Assembly: GCA_964483985.1 (NCBI GenBank)
Contig: CAZADS010000039.1
Span: 1-37,407, forward strand
Source of the DNA: CAZADS01 sp964483985
GTDB lineage: Bacteria > Pseudomonadota > Alphaproteobacteria > Thalassobaculales > Thalassobaculaceae
Length of the DNA: 37,407 bases
Direction: 5' to 3'
A program made the position numbers and the translations under genes. Numbering within the stretch: the first letter of the stretch is position 1; each line of letters begins with the position of its first letter. Below, in pieces: positions 24,882 to 33,765 of the stretch. Below the pieces are notes generated by a model, which was not told where the DNA came from, did not search any database, and saw only the letters and a program-made list of their open reading frames with translations.

Positions 24882-26069
24882 ATGTCTAAATTTATTATCA
24901 TTGTAAGTCTGGTTCTATTTTGTTTTCCCGGAATCACATCGGTTTCCGCAAGATATGCATCATTAGTTGTTGATGTGAATTCTGGGAATGAATTGCATGC
25001 AAGAAATGCAAATATAAGGAAATTTCCTGCTTCTTTAACCAAAATAATGACGCTTTACTTAGTGTTTGATGCTTTGGAAAAGGGCAAGCTGCATTTGAAC
25101 TCTCGGCTAAAAGTCTCTCGCCGAGCTTCTAAACAGCCTAGGATTCGTTTAGGACTTAAAACTGGGGAAACGATTTCCGTACGGGATGCGATTTTAGCTT
25201 TGATTACGAGATCGGCTAACGATGTAGCAACAGTAATCGCAGAAAATATGGCTGGGACCGAGTTTCGTTTCGCTTCACGCATGACTCAGAAAGCCCGCAA
25301 GCTAGGAATGAATCGGACAAGTTTTCGTAATGCTTCTGGTTTGCCGAACAGAAGACAGTTGAGCACTGCTAGAGACATGGCTAAATTGGCAATCGCTATA
25401 AGAGCAGATTTTCCGCAATATTATCATTATTTTCGAACGAAAAAGTTTAGATTCAAAGGACGTTCATATCGAAACCATAATATGCTGTTAGGGCGTTACG
25501 TAGGGACAGATGGAATTAAAACAGGTTATACCAATGCGTCTGGATACAATTTAGTTGCTTCGGTCAAGAGACAGGGACGACATCTCATTGGCGTTGTATT
25601 TGGTGGCCGAACCAGCATGCGAAGAGATCGACATATGGTACGGTTGTTAAACAGGGGTTTCACTAAGGTAAAAAAAATCAAACAAATTGTCCATCTACCG
25701 CCGCTTCCGCAGTCACGGCCGGTAAACATAGGCAATGTGAAGCGGGAAAGTAATAAGGGTGCAAATGACAGCGCTAAATTGTGGATTCCTAAATCTAAAA
25801 ATTGGGGAATTCAGGTTGGTGCATACTCTAATCCTCGACCAGCGCGATCGATCATCCATACCGCGCGAAAACATCTTGGATTGCTTGCTGCGACTCAATT
25901 CGATAAAATTGAACGCCTCCATCGACGCCACGGTGTGATTTACAGAGCTCGCGTTCTGGGTTTTGCGGAAACAGAGGCTAAGAATGCTTGTTTTATTCTG
26001 ATTGCCAAGCATTTGCCGTGTGTTCCTGTCTCAATAGACGTTGATTTAGCTGAAGCGACTAGACGGTGA
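24882..26069 (+). CDS. D-alanyl-D-alanine carboxypeptidase with SPOR domain
   Basis: The 395-residue protein is a penicillin-binding protein of the PBP5/6 (peptidase S11) type that trims terminal D-Ala from peptidoglycan stem peptides in the periplasm. A signal peptide covers residues 1-23 (FIIIVSLVLFCFPGITSVSA, then RYASLVV). The catalytic motifs are all present: SLTK with Ser51 and Lys54, SAN at 111-113, and KTG at 213-215. A C-terminal SPOR domain, about residues 306-385 and starting WGIQVGAYSNPRPA, should bind denuded glycan at the division septum. This S11 plus SPOR arrangement is common in alphaproteobacteria. The ATG lacks a clear Shine-Dalgarno. Its TGA stop lies three bases from the stop of the convergent pgm/manB gene. 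Confidence 0.93.
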   Translation: MSKFIIIVSLVLFCFPGITSVSARYASLVVDVNSGNELHARNANIRKFPASLTKIMTLYLVFDALEKGKLHLNSRLKVSRRASKQPRIRLGLKTGETISVRDAILALITRSANDVATVIAENMAGTEFRFASRMTQKARKLGMNRTSFRNASGLPNRRQLSTARDMAKLAIAIRADFPQYYHYFRTKKFRFKGRSYRNHNMLLGRYVGTDGIKTGYTNASGYNLVASVKRQGRHLIGVVFGGRTSMRRDRHMVRLLNRGFTKVKKIKQIVHLPPLPQSRPVNIGNVKRESNKGANDSAKLWIPKSKNWGIQVGAYSNPRPARSIIHTARKHLGLLAATQFDKIERLHRRHGVIYRARVLGFAETEAKNACFILIAKHLPCVPVSIDVDLAEATRR

Positions 26070-26072
26070 ATT

Positions 26073-27458
26073 TTAAAATTCTGGCACTTTGAGGCCTATG
26101 CTATTTAACGCCCATTCTAAATCTTTTTTGACGCGTTTCAGACCATTTTTCGTGCCGGATTCGCAGCGTGCTACTAGAACATTCTGAGTATTTGAAGCGC
26201 GTAATAGCCACCAGCCGTACTTTGAACTTACGCGTATGCCATCGATATTAGAAACTTGAATATCATCTCTTTGTTCGATGATTAGTTTCAAATCTTCTAC
26301 TGCAGAAAACTTTCGGCTTTCGGCACATGGGAATCTAAGTTCTGGCGTGTTAACCATTTTTGGCAGATTATTGCATAGAGACGACAAATGTGTCGGCCTA
26401 TGGCTAAGAAGTTCGATCAGACGAATACCAGCGTAGAGGGCGTCATCGTATCCATAATAACGGTCTTTAAAGAAAATATGACCACTCATTTCCCCTGCTA
26501 ATTGCGCTCCCGTCTCAGTCATTTTTTGTTTAATCAAGGAATGTCCCGTGCGCCACATTAACGGTTTTCCGCCGAGACTTTTAATATGATCAAATACAAT
26601 TTGACTCGCTTTAACATCGGCGATTATTGTGGCATTAGGGTTTTCTTTTAGGACGTCCTCGGCCAAAATTGCTAAAAGTTGATCACCCCAAACGATGGCT
26701 CCATTGTTGTCTACTACGCCGATTCGATCTCCATCGCCATCTAAAGCTATACCGATGTCCGCGTCCTCCCTTATTACAGTTTTCGATAAGATTTCGAGGT
26801 TTTCGGCTATTGTTGGATCAGGGTGGTGATTAGGAAAATCGCCATCGACCTCTGAATACAAGATATTGTGTTTTCCGGGTAGTTTTCTACACAGCATGCT
26901 GACCGCGGGCCCAGCTGAGCCGTTGCCACAATCCCAAATAATTGATAATGGTCGACCCGTATTCAATCCAGTTAATAATCTAGTGATGTAAGAATTGGAC
27001 ACATTTATTTCAATTTTCCCCCCTGATCCTATTAAAAACGAGCCAGTTTTAGATATGTCTCCAATATTTTGGATATCTTGACCAAAGAATGGATCGATTC
27101 CTATCATGAACTTAAAACCGTTATATTCAGGCGGGTTATGTGATCCCGTAACCATTATCCCACCCTCGGTTCTTAGATGATGCACGGCAAAATATAGCTC
27201 TGGCGTTGGACAAAGCCCGATTTGAAAGACGGTTAATCCCGTGGATATGAGGCCACTTATAAGCGATGTTTCCATACTGGCTGAGCTATGGCGGCCGTCT
27301 CTACCCACAGCAACGCTTTTGCCACCTTTTTGTAAAACTATAGTTCCAAATGCTTGTCCGATAGCGTACGCATCTGCATCAAATAACGTGCTGCCTACGA
27401 TACCTCGAATATCGTATTCACGGAGTAAAGAAGCATCCAACACATGTTTGTGAGTCAC
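26073..27458 (-). CDS. Phosphomannomutase/phosphoglucomutase
   Basis: The 461-residue enzyme belongs to the alpha-D-phosphohexomutase family (AlgC/ManB type), which interconverts hexose 6- and 1-phosphates. All four family motifs are seen: the phosphoserine loop VTGSHNPPEYNG with Ser106, the magnesium loop DGDGDR at 240-245, the sugar loop GEMSGH, and a C-terminal phosphate-binding RASNTQNVLVARCES, where the usual RxSNTxP has Asn in the last position. It starts at GTG 27458, which overlaps the ugd stop by four bases (GTGA), so translation is probably coupled. With galU and ugd it can feed glucose-1-phosphate or mannose-1-phosphate to nucleotide sugars. Whether glucose or mannose is preferred is not visible. 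Confidence 0.92.
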   Translation of the reverse strand: MTHKHVLDASLLREYDIRGIVGSTLFDADAYAIGQAFGTIVLQKGGKSVAVGRDGRHSSASMETSLISGLISTGLTVFQIGLCPTPELYFAVHHLRTEGGIMVTGSHNPPEYNGFKFMIGIDPFFGQDIQNIGDISKTGSFLIGSGGKIEINVSNSYITRLLTGLNTGRPLSIIWDCGNGSAGPAVSMLCRKLPGKHNILYSEVDGDFPNHHPDPTIAENLEILSKTVIREDADIGIALDGDGDRIGVVDNNGAIVWGDQLLAILAEDVLKENPNATIIADVKASQIVFDHIKSLGGKPLMWRTGHSLIKQKMTETGAQLAGEMSGHIFFKDRYYGYDDALYAGIRLIELLSHRPTHLSSLCNNLPKMVNTPELRFPCAESRKFSAVEDLKLIIEQRDDIQVSNIDGIRVSSKYGWWLLRASNTQNVLVARCESGTKNGLKRVKKDLEWALNSIGLKVPEF

Positions 27459-28783
27459 TTTGAGTTTCCATCAGATGATACACTTCTACCAATACAAAAA
27501 TATTTAAATCCGGCTGCCATCATTTCAATTGGGTTATAAATATTACGAAAATCTACAATGATTGGCTCCTGCAAAAGGGATTTTACCCGCTTAAGGTCTA
27601 GACCTCGAAATTCATTCCATTCTGTCAACAATGCTACTGCATTCGCCTGTTGCATTGTATGGTAAGCGTTTTCACACCAGTCTATTCCCGTCAAATATTT
27701 TTTTGCTTCGCTCATGCCTTCAGGATCATATGCTCGGATTTTGGCGCCAGCCTCCTGCAAAGACGGAATGATTTCCAGACTAGGAGAATCTCTCATATCA
27801 TCTGTATTAGGTTTAAATGTTAAACCGAGTACGCCTATGGTTTTTCCTAGAACATTACCTCCACATGCATGGATAATTTTGTTCGCCATTGTTTTTTTGC
27901 GTCGATGATTAATGTCTACCACTGTTTCGATGATTCGTAACGGAGTCCCAGCCTCTTGCGCGGTCCGAGCGAAGGCAAGCGTATCTTTAGGAAAGCAAGA
28001 CCCTCCATAGCCAGGGCCTGGATGTAAAAATTTGTTACCAATTCTACCATCCAATCCGATGCCTTTGGCAACATCGTGAACATCCGCTCCGACTTTTTCA
28101 CAAAGGTCGGCTATTTCATTAATAAAAGTGATCTTGGTTGCAAGAAAAGTGTTTGCCGCATATTTGATTAGTTCACTGGTTTCTAGACTGGTGAAAACGA
28201 TAGGCGTTTCTATGAGAAAAAGTGGGCGATATAATTCCCGCATGATGTTACGCGCCCTATCGTTATCTGCTCCGATTACAACGCGGTCTGGACGCATAAA
28301 ATCATTTATTGCCGCGCCTTCTCTTAAAAATTCAGGGTTAGAGCTCACATCAAAATCGGCATCTGGCCGACTATCGCGAATAATTGATTCTACCTTACGG
28401 CCGGTCCCTACGGGCACAGTAGATTTAGTGACCACCAAAGTATAGTCAGTCAGTGATTCCGCAATTTCTTTGGCGGCTTGATAGACGTAAGTTAAGTCGG
28501 CATGTCCGTCTCCTCGTCTACTTGGTGTTCCTACAGCAATAAAAACGGCATCGGCGTTTCCTACAGCCGATTTAAGATCAGTTGTAAAATCTAAACGCCC
28601 CGCATTCACATTGTTTTTAACCAAGTTTTCAAGACCGGGTTCGAAAATGGGAATTTCGCTATTCTTTAATTTGTTTATCTTGTATCTGTCTTTATCTACG
28701 CACGTTACATTGACGCCGAATTCTGAAAAACAGGCGCCCGTAACCAGACCGACGTATCCCGTACCAATCATCGCAATTTGCAT
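27455..28783 (-). CDS. ugd: UDP-glucose 6-dehydrogenase
   Basis: The 442-residue enzyme oxidises UDP-glucose to UDP-glucuronate with two NAD+. The N-terminal Rossmann motif is MIGTGYVGLVTGACFSEFG. FIAVGTPSRRGDGHADLTYV follows. The catalytic cysteine is Cys263 in GPGYGGSCFPKDT, and the C-terminal domain carries GLTFKPNTDDMRDSPS. Length and motifs match the UDP-glucose/GDP-mannose dehydrogenase family, and the match is closest to Ugd/TuaD. It lies 12 bases after galU and overlaps pgm/manB by four bases, so the three form one operon. The product UDP-glucuronate is used for capsule or LPS sugars, but no glycosyltransferase is present in this window. Confidence 0.95.
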   Translation of the reverse strand: MQIAMIGTGYVGLVTGACFSEFGVNVTCVDKDRYKINKLKNSEIPIFEPGLENLVKNNVNAGRLDFTTDLKSAVGNADAVFIAVGTPSRRGDGHADLTYVYQAAKEIAESLTDYTLVVTKSTVPVGTGRKVESIIRDSRPDADFDVSSNPEFLREGAAINDFMRPDRVVIGADNDRARNIMRELYRPLFLIETPIVFTSLETSELIKYAANTFLATKITFINEIADLCEKVGADVHDVAKGIGLDGRIGNKFLHPGPGYGGSCFPKDTLAFARTAQEAGTPLRIIETVVDINHRRKKTMANKIIHACGGNVLGKTIGVLGLTFKPNTDDMRDSPSLEIIPSLQEAGAKIRAYDPEGMSEAKKYLTGIDWCENAYHTMQQANAVALLTEWNEFRGLDLKRVKSLLQEPIIVDFRNIYNPIEMMAAGFKYFCIGRSVSSDGNSK

Positions 28784-28795
28784 CTTTATCCTTGT

Positions 28796-29665
28796 CTAAA
28801 CTAATCGTTTGAGTATTTTTTCAACGTGATCCTTGAGCTCGGGTCGTTTCAAGGCATGAGCAATATTGGCTTCAAGGAACCCAATCTTATTACCACAATC
28901 AAATCTTTCTCCCTCAAATAGAAACCCGTTTAATGGTTGCAACCCTAGCTGCCTCGCTATGGCATCTGTGAGTTGAATTTCGCCACCTGCTCCAAGATCA
29001 AAACGACCAAGATCTTTGAAAATTTGAGGTTGTAAAATGTACCTTCCAATAACAGCCAGATTTGATGGAGCTTCCGATTCGTCCGGTTTTTCGACCAAAC
29101 CTCGTATTTCAATCAATCGTTCCTTCCTGTCCCCTGGCGTTATGACACCATAAGACGAAACTTCGTTAGGCGCGACCTCCATCACCGCAACCATATTACC
29201 CCCGCCCCCCTCGTAAGAATCTAACATTTGTTTCAAGCAACCTTGATTGGAAAGTATTAAATCGTCGGCCAACAAAACAGCTACTGGTTCACTCCCGATA
29301 AAATTTCGCGCGCACCAAACTGCATGGCCAAGGCCCAGAGGTTCTTGTTGTCGTGTATACGCTATTTGACCAGGATTAGGAATGGTGGCTTTGACTAAGT
29401 TTAGTGCCGTTTTTTGTTTCCTGCCCTCCAGCATTGATTGTAATTCAAATGCATGATCAAAATGATCTTCAATTGCGGTTTTCCCCCTCCCGGTAATAAA
29501 AATAAACTCCTCAATACCAGCTTCAGCAGCCTCTTCGACCGCGTATTGAATAAGTGGTTTGTCTACGACGGGAAGCATTTCTTTTGGCATAGACTTCGTT
29601 GCAGGAAGGAACCGAGTTCCAAGGCCACCAACTGGGAAAATTGCTTTTCGGACGGAATTGGGCAT
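28796..29665 (-). CDS. galU: UTP-glucose-1-phosphate uridylyltransferase
   Basis: The 289-residue protein makes UDP-glucose from UTP and glucose-1-phosphate in the cytoplasm. The nucleotide-binding start is FPVGGLGTRFLPATKSMPKE near residues 10-29, followed by LPVVDKPLIQYAVEEAAEAG. PLGLGHAVWCARNFIG near 109-124, AVLLADDL near 128-135 and RFDCGNKIGFLEANIAHALK near 251-270 are further family blocks. Length is normal for bacterial GalU. It begins 95 bases downstream of the J-protein gene, and ugd follows 12 bases after it. The gap upstream may carry its own promoter, but co-transcription from the VWA gene is equally possible. Confidence 0.95.
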   Translation of the reverse strand: MPNSVRKAIFPVGGLGTRFLPATKSMPKEMLPVVDKPLIQYAVEEAAEAGIEEFIFITGRGKTAIEDHFDHAFELQSMLEGRKQKTALNLVKATIPNPGQIAYTRQQEPLGLGHAVWCARNFIGSEPVAVLLADDLILSNQGCLKQMLDSYEGGGGNMVAVMEVAPNEVSSYGVITPGDRKERLIEIRGLVEKPDESEAPSNLAVIGRYILQPQIFKDLGRFDLGAGGEIQLTDAIARQLGLQPLNGFLFEGERFDCGNKIGFLEANIAHALKRPELKDHVEKILKRLV

Positions 29666-29760
29666 AAGAACTCCTGAAAGTAGTGATAATTTTTATGTTG
29701 GGCGTTAATATTGTTTGCAGTTTCGGGTAATGCCATAAGTTTATGCAGAATCCAATCCAA

Positions 29761-30465
29761 CTATCCAATCTGGTCTAAAAGCACTTCTTTTGCCGTATTG
29801 ATTTGCGTTGCAAGGAACGTTGAGCCGCCACGATCAGGGTGATTAGCTAGCATCAACCGCCGATGCGCTTCTCTAATGGATTCTTCGGTAGCGCCCTCCT
29901 GAAGACCGAGAATTTCCAGAGCTTGCTCGCGATTCATTTCAGTTTTTTGACTGTTATTTGTAAAACTCGCCCGCCAGTCCACACCATGAACTCGATCAAG
30001 ATAGTTTTCTAATAGTTGGATAGATTGAGGGTCTGATTGGCACTCGTTCAGTAATTTTAATAGATCAGGGAGTTTTAGGTTCTGCAATTTAGCGCCGGCG
30101 AAGCTCCCGCTGATGATCTCACCAGCCATGGTTCCACTATCGTGATCAAGTGTCATTTCCAAAAATGATGTTGTGACTTTGGAAAATTGGCCTGCAACAG
30201 GTCCAGCGGCCGTGCGCGCCGCGTTACGAAGCCTGTTTTTAATTGCACGCCAGCGCATAAAAATAGGTAATAAAACTAAAGCTGCGGTCCAAAGAAAAGA
30301 ACCACTACCTCGTACTAAGAGGGCTATTGCTCCAGCGGCCATTATTGTTATTAAAGTCCATTTAATAAACCAACGTAATTTAGCCGGATGGGTATTCAAA
30401 AGCCAATAGCCTAGTAGGCCCAGGCCAAGTAAAGTACAAATCCCAAGAACGAGCATATGTAACAT
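29761..30465 (-). CDS. Membrane-anchored J-domain protein, Tim14/Pam18-like
   Basis: The 234-residue protein has hydrophobic segments at about residues 4-22, 33-50 and 56-70, then a soluble part with a C-terminal J domain (about 178-234). The J domain has the HPD motif at 209-211 and the stretch NHPDRGGSTFLATQINTAKE, which closely resembles mitochondrial Tim14/Pam18 and DNAJC15/19 rather than DnaJ. A middle block, SFLEMTLDHDSGTMAGEIIS, seems typical of the alphaproteobacterial version. The J domain would stimulate an Hsp70 (DnaK-like) partner at the inner membrane on the cytoplasmic side. Its client is unknown. It begins nine bases after the stop of the VWA gene, so the two are co-transcribed and probably linked in function. 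Confidence 0.82.
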   Translation of the reverse strand: MLHMLVLGICTLLGLGLLGYWLLNTHPAKLRWFIKWTLITIMAAGAIALLVRGSGSFLWTAALVLLPIFMRWRAIKNRLRNAARTAAGPVAGQFSKVTTSFLEMTLDHDSGTMAGEIISGSFAGAKLQNLKLPDLLKLLNECQSDPQSIQLLENYLDRVHGVDWRASFTNNSQKTEMNREQALEILGLQEGATEESIREAHRRLMLANHPDRGGSTFLATQINTAKEVLLDQIG

Positions 30466-30474
30466 AATTAAAGC

Positions 30475-31311
30475 TCAATTATTTTTAAGTTGATGGGACA
30501 ACAAAAGCGTGCCTCCACCCTTGGCCTCCGAATATTGATCCAAAGCCTTTCTTCCTCCAGCTGCAAATACGGCAGCAGCACTTAACAGCTCGCGCAATTG
30601 CTCTTTACTTGATGAGTCGAACGGACAGTATGCTCCTTTAGTGAGTTTTGCTAACTGTTTTAGCCCAATCTGAGCGATAGGATCTCGTCCTTCATGAAAA
30701 CAAAAAGTGGGAACACCAAGTACTCCAAGTCTACCGGCCGCTTTACAGACTCTATCAATATCCTCTTCAAATGCGTCACCAATAAATACTAACGCTTGTA
30801 CTTTCTGTTGTTGCGTTTCCTTCTCAGCATGCCAAAGTAGCTTTTCGATTTGAGTCTGACCGCCGAGGCAATGAACAGCCGTCATTTGCCTTAGAAGTTT
30901 ATCGGCGTCATTCATCCAAGTGCTGCATCTAAATTCTCCAAAACCCCTATAATATGCAAGTTGGATTTCTAATCCGCCAAGATTTGCCGTTTCTCTGAAC
31001 ATTTCAGCCTGAATATGAGATGCTCGGTCCCAGGTGGGTTCACGGCTAGCTGTGGCATCCATAGCAAAGATTAAACGACCTTTCGTACGCCCTCCCACTT
31101 GTGGTGCCATCTGTCGGACTTTGTTAAGAAAAGCATCAATATCGCGATTAGGCGTTTTATGAGATTGGTTTACAAACTTGTCAATTTCAGTTTGTTTAGA
31201 AATAGTATTTTGCTTCAGTGATCGCGAGCGGTTGGCACCCTGTAGTTTATAAGGTTTTTCCATTTTCGCAGCATCCAATGTAAACGTTTTATACCTATTA
31301 TGGCTTCTCAT
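30475..31311 (-). CDS. VWA domain protein paired with J-domain protein
   Basis: The 278-residue protein is mostly a von Willebrand factor A domain, from about residue 76 to 250. RLIFAMDATASR holds the MIDAS metal site, with Asp85 and Ser89 and with Thr87 where DxSxS is usual. ALVFIGDAFEEDIDRVC near 182-198 supplies the distal MIDAS acid. Residues 1-70 are basic and polar and look flexible. I see no signal peptide, so it is probably cytoplasmic or loosely membrane-associated. The adjacent J-protein gene starts nine bases after its stop. This pairing recurs, as I recall, in other alphaproteobacteria, but its function has not been worked out to my knowledge. The ATG at 31311 has no clear ribosome binding site, and Met17 is an alternative start. 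Confidence 0.78.
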   Translation of the reverse strand: MRSHNRYKTFTLDAAKMEKPYKLQGANRSRSLKQNTISKQTEIDKFVNQSHKTPNRDIDAFLNKVRQMAPQVGGRTKGRLIFAMDATASREPTWDRASHIQAEMFRETANLGGLEIQLAYYRGFGEFRCSTWMNDADKLLRQMTAVHCLGGQTQIEKLLWHAEKETQQQKVQALVFIGDAFEEDIDRVCKAAGRLGVLGVPTFCFHEGRDPIAQIGLKQLAKLTKGAYCPFDSSSKEQLRELLSAAAVFAAGGRKALDQYSEAKGGGTLLLSHQLKNN

Positions 31312-31381
31312 TGTCTAAGAAATCCAGTGATCATCGCTCTTTTGAGAAATTAAACGCGTAAAATGTTATAAAGGTATTGAT

Positions 31382-31861
31382 ATGAATCGAATTAATATTC
31401 GTCAAGGAACACTATCGGACGCTAATGACATTGTTGAAATGGCCATTGCTCTTTCGGCTCATGAGGGGGAGCCAGCCCCTCCCTTTGGCGCAAGGGAGTT
31501 CGGACTTTATGGGTTTGGGGAAAAAAAACTTTTCGATACATTTATAGCTGAATACAATACTATTATCGTTGGATATTTATTATTTTGTGACTCTTTTCAC
31601 GTTGGTGCAGGAACTCCTGGGCTACATATGATTGATCTTTTTGTGAAAGTTCAATACCGAAAGCTAGGAGTAGGAAGGGCATTGATGAAGGCTTTGGCCC
31701 GCACTTGTTTGGAAAGGGAAGGTACGTGGTTAACCTGGGAAAGTGTTCCTTATAATACTGAAGCACTTAGCTTTTATAGTAGCTTGGGAGCGAGAAAATT
31801 CGCTGCGGCTAATTTTGAATTGGCAGATTATGCTCTAGTCGAAATGAGTCGCATCCCATAA
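31382..31861 (+). CDS. GNAT family N-acetyltransferase
   Basis: The 159-residue protein has the GNAT fold: an N-terminal INIRQGTLSDANDIVEMAI, a central beta strand MIDLFVKVQYRKLGVGRALM near residues 82-101 with the acetyl-CoA pyrophosphate loop (YRKLGVGRA matching QxxGxG/A), and a C-terminal TEALSFYSSLGARKF. It transfers an acetyl group from acetyl-CoA to an amine. The acceptor is unknown. It starts 70 bases from the divergent VWA gene and is convergent with the DsbA-like gene, with only 17 bases between the stops. Nothing in the context identifies the substrate. Confidence 0.88.
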   Translation: MNRINIRQGTLSDANDIVEMAIALSAHEGEPAPPFGAREFGLYGFGEKKLFDTFIAEYNTIIVGYLLFCDSFHVGAGTPGLHMIDLFVKVQYRKLGVGRALMKALARTCLEREGTWLTWESVPYNTEALSFYSSLGARKFAAANFELADYALVEMSRIP

Positions 31862-31878
31862 TCGGGGGAATAGGTATC

Positions 31879-32481
31879 CTATTGGGAACCGTTAAGTTTC
31901 TGATCTACAAAATCCAGTCGATCCTGACCCCAGAAAAGTTCGTTATCAATAACATAAGTTGGTGCTCCAAAGACTCCCTTTTGAATTGCGTTTTCAGTAT
32001 CTTTTTCAAATATTTTCATAATTTTTGTTGAACTTGCATTATCTATTATAAGGCCCGAACTAAGTTTGCATACGTCACAAACTTGCTTAATAATTTCGAT
32101 GTCGTCTATATTTTGATCCTCCTCCCATAGAGCTTTAAGAATAGCATTCGATAAGGTCAGCGCATCCTCCCCCATTTCCCTAGCGGCGACTATGGCTAAC
32201 GAAGAAATAGGTGCGATTGAGGGAAAATTTTTCGGTTGGATATGCATGATTGAATTTCTGCGCTGTTTCCATCGTTTTAATTCCATTAAACGATAGGCTT
32301 GCCGTTGTGGTGCTCTTTTTGGCAAAGGAAGGCCCCCAGAAACTGGAAATATACTGCTAAAATTTACAGGGAAGACATTTACTTTAGCTCCTATTTTTTG
32401 AGTCATTTCAGTGAATATGTTACTCCCTAGATACGTCCATGGACTAGATGTGGACATATAATAATCAACAATTTGTGCCAT
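31879..32481 (-). CDS. DsbA/HCCA isomerase-like GSH-dependent protein
   Basis: The 200-residue protein belongs to the GST-kappa/2-hydroxychromene-2-carboxylate isomerase branch of the thioredoxin fold. VDYYMSTSSPWTYLG at residues 5-19 carries the Ser-Pro (Ser13) of this family in place of a CxxC redox pair, so it is not a disulfide oxidase. GVFGAPTYVIDNELFWGQDR near 169-188 holds the cis-proline and the end of the domain. The enzyme would use glutathione in isomerisation of aromatic or other catabolic intermediates. It lies 35 bases after the LhgO-like gene on the same strand, so they may share a transcript. Its exact substrate is not visible. Confidence 0.85.
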   Translation of the reverse strand: MAQIVDYYMSTSSPWTYLGSNIFTEMTQKIGAKVNVFPVNFSSIFPVSGGLPLPKRAPQRQAYRLMELKRWKQRRNSIMHIQPKNFPSIAPISSLAIVAAREMGEDALTLSNAILKALWEEDQNIDDIEIIKQVCDVCKLSSGLIIDNASSTKIMKIFEKDTENAIQKGVFGAPTYVIDNELFWGQDRLDFVDQKLNGSQ

Positions 32482-32516
32482 TTTTTTTCCAATACCTGAA
32501 TTTGATTTTGTAACGG

Positions 32517-33623
32517 TTAGGATAAAACCTCGACGACATGGTCTGCAATAGCAAGTGAGCTAGTCATTCCGGGAGATTCAATAGCGAAAAGGTTAACTAA
32601 TCCCGGTATTCCATGATCTTTAGGCCCTTGAATCAAGTAGTCGGCTGCAGGTTCCCCAGGGGCCTGAATTTTGGGCCTGATGCCTGCGTAGCCGGGCATC
32701 AACGCACCATCAGGTAGGCCCGGCCAATATTTTCGGACGGCCTCATAGAATTTTTCTGCTCGCTTGGGGTCTACATCATAATTAATCTTGTCAATCCACT
32801 CCACATCTGGGCCAAATCGAGCTTGATTAGCCATATCTAAAGTTAAGTGCACTCCTAGTCCTGCTTGCTCAGGAGCTGGATAAATTAAACTTGAAAATGG
32901 GGCTTTGCATCCGGATAAGGAGTAATAGCTACCTTTACAAAAATAGGAAGGGGGGATGCGGGATTTAGGAAACCCTTTGAATAAACTGATAAGCTTCTGC
33001 GAATGAAGTCCCGCTGCGTTGATTACGGTGTTCGCATTTAGAGTCATACCAGCGTCACCTCCGACTTTTAAGGTTATACTTCTTTCGTCTACACTTCCAC
33101 TGTCAACGGGAGAGAAAAACGCGATCATAGCACCTTTATCCTCGGCTTCTCCTTGTAGGCCGAGCATAAATGAATGACTGTCAGCGACTCCGGTAGACGG
33201 AGACCATAGGGCAGCTACACAATGTAATTCCGGTTCACGAACAGACACTTCATTATAGGATAAAAATTCCAGGTCACTTACTCCATTTTGTTGGGCTCGT
33301 TTTTTTATTTGGTAAAGCGTTCCAATCTGGCTTTCAGATGTGGCAGCGATGAACTTTCCTAGTTGATTGTGTGGAATATTATGTTCTTTCATAAACTTAT
33401 ACATCTTCAACTTACCTTCCACACAAAAGCGCGCTTTGAGACTGCCTGGTGGATAATATATACCGGCATGAACGACTTCCGAGTGTCGTGAACTGGTTTC
33501 CGTACCTATTGCCTCTGCCTGTTCGAGCACGACGACTTCCCGTCCTGAGAAAGCAAGCGCACGGGCACAAGCCAATCCCACTACTCCGGCGCCAATTACT
33601 ATGCAATCAACCTTTTCGGTCAC
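32517..33623 (-). CDS. FAD-dependent oxidoreductase, L-2-hydroxyglutarate oxidase-like
   Basis: From GTG 33623 the protein has about 368 residues. It is a DAO-family flavoprotein with the N-terminal FAD fold CIVIGAGVVGLACARALA and the VVLEQAEAIGTETSSRHSEV segment shared with LhgO and YgaF proteins. VINAAGLHSQKL near the middle and MPGYAGIRPKI near the C-terminus are further DAO/LhgO blocks. The expected reaction is oxidation of L-2-hydroxyglutarate or a related 2-hydroxy acid. A frame 19 codons longer, to 33680, lacks a good start, whereas GTG 33623 follows GGAG at six bases. The downstream DsbA-like gene is 35 bases away. No transporter for the substrate is next to it. Confidence 0.85.
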   Translation of the reverse strand: MTEKVDCIVIGAGVVGLACARALAFSGREVVVLEQAEAIGTETSSRHSEVVHAGIYYPPGSLKARFCVEGKLKMYKFMKEHNIPHNQLGKFIAATSESQIGTLYQIKKRAQQNGVSDLEFLSYNEVSVREPELHCVAALWSPSTGVADSHSFMLGLQGEAEDKGAMIAFFSPVDSGSVDERSITLKVGGDAGMTLNANTVINAAGLHSQKLISLFKGFPKSRIPPSYFCKGSYYSLSGCKAPFSSLIYPAPEQAGLGVHLTLDMANQARFGPDVEWIDKINYDVDPKRAEKFYEAVRKYWPGLPDGALMPGYAGIRPKIQAPGEPAADYLIQGPKDHGIPGLVNLFAIESPGMTSSLAIADHVVEVLS

Positions 33624-33765
33624 ATTATTCTCCAAAAATTCAACATATAGTGGATAAACATCTGTAAGGTATATCGTCAAGATTAGAAAATGAATTGAGA
33701 AGCTAACGTATTTTTTTTACAATTTTTCTTTATATATTCCGTTTTAATTGGGAGCATAAATAACT

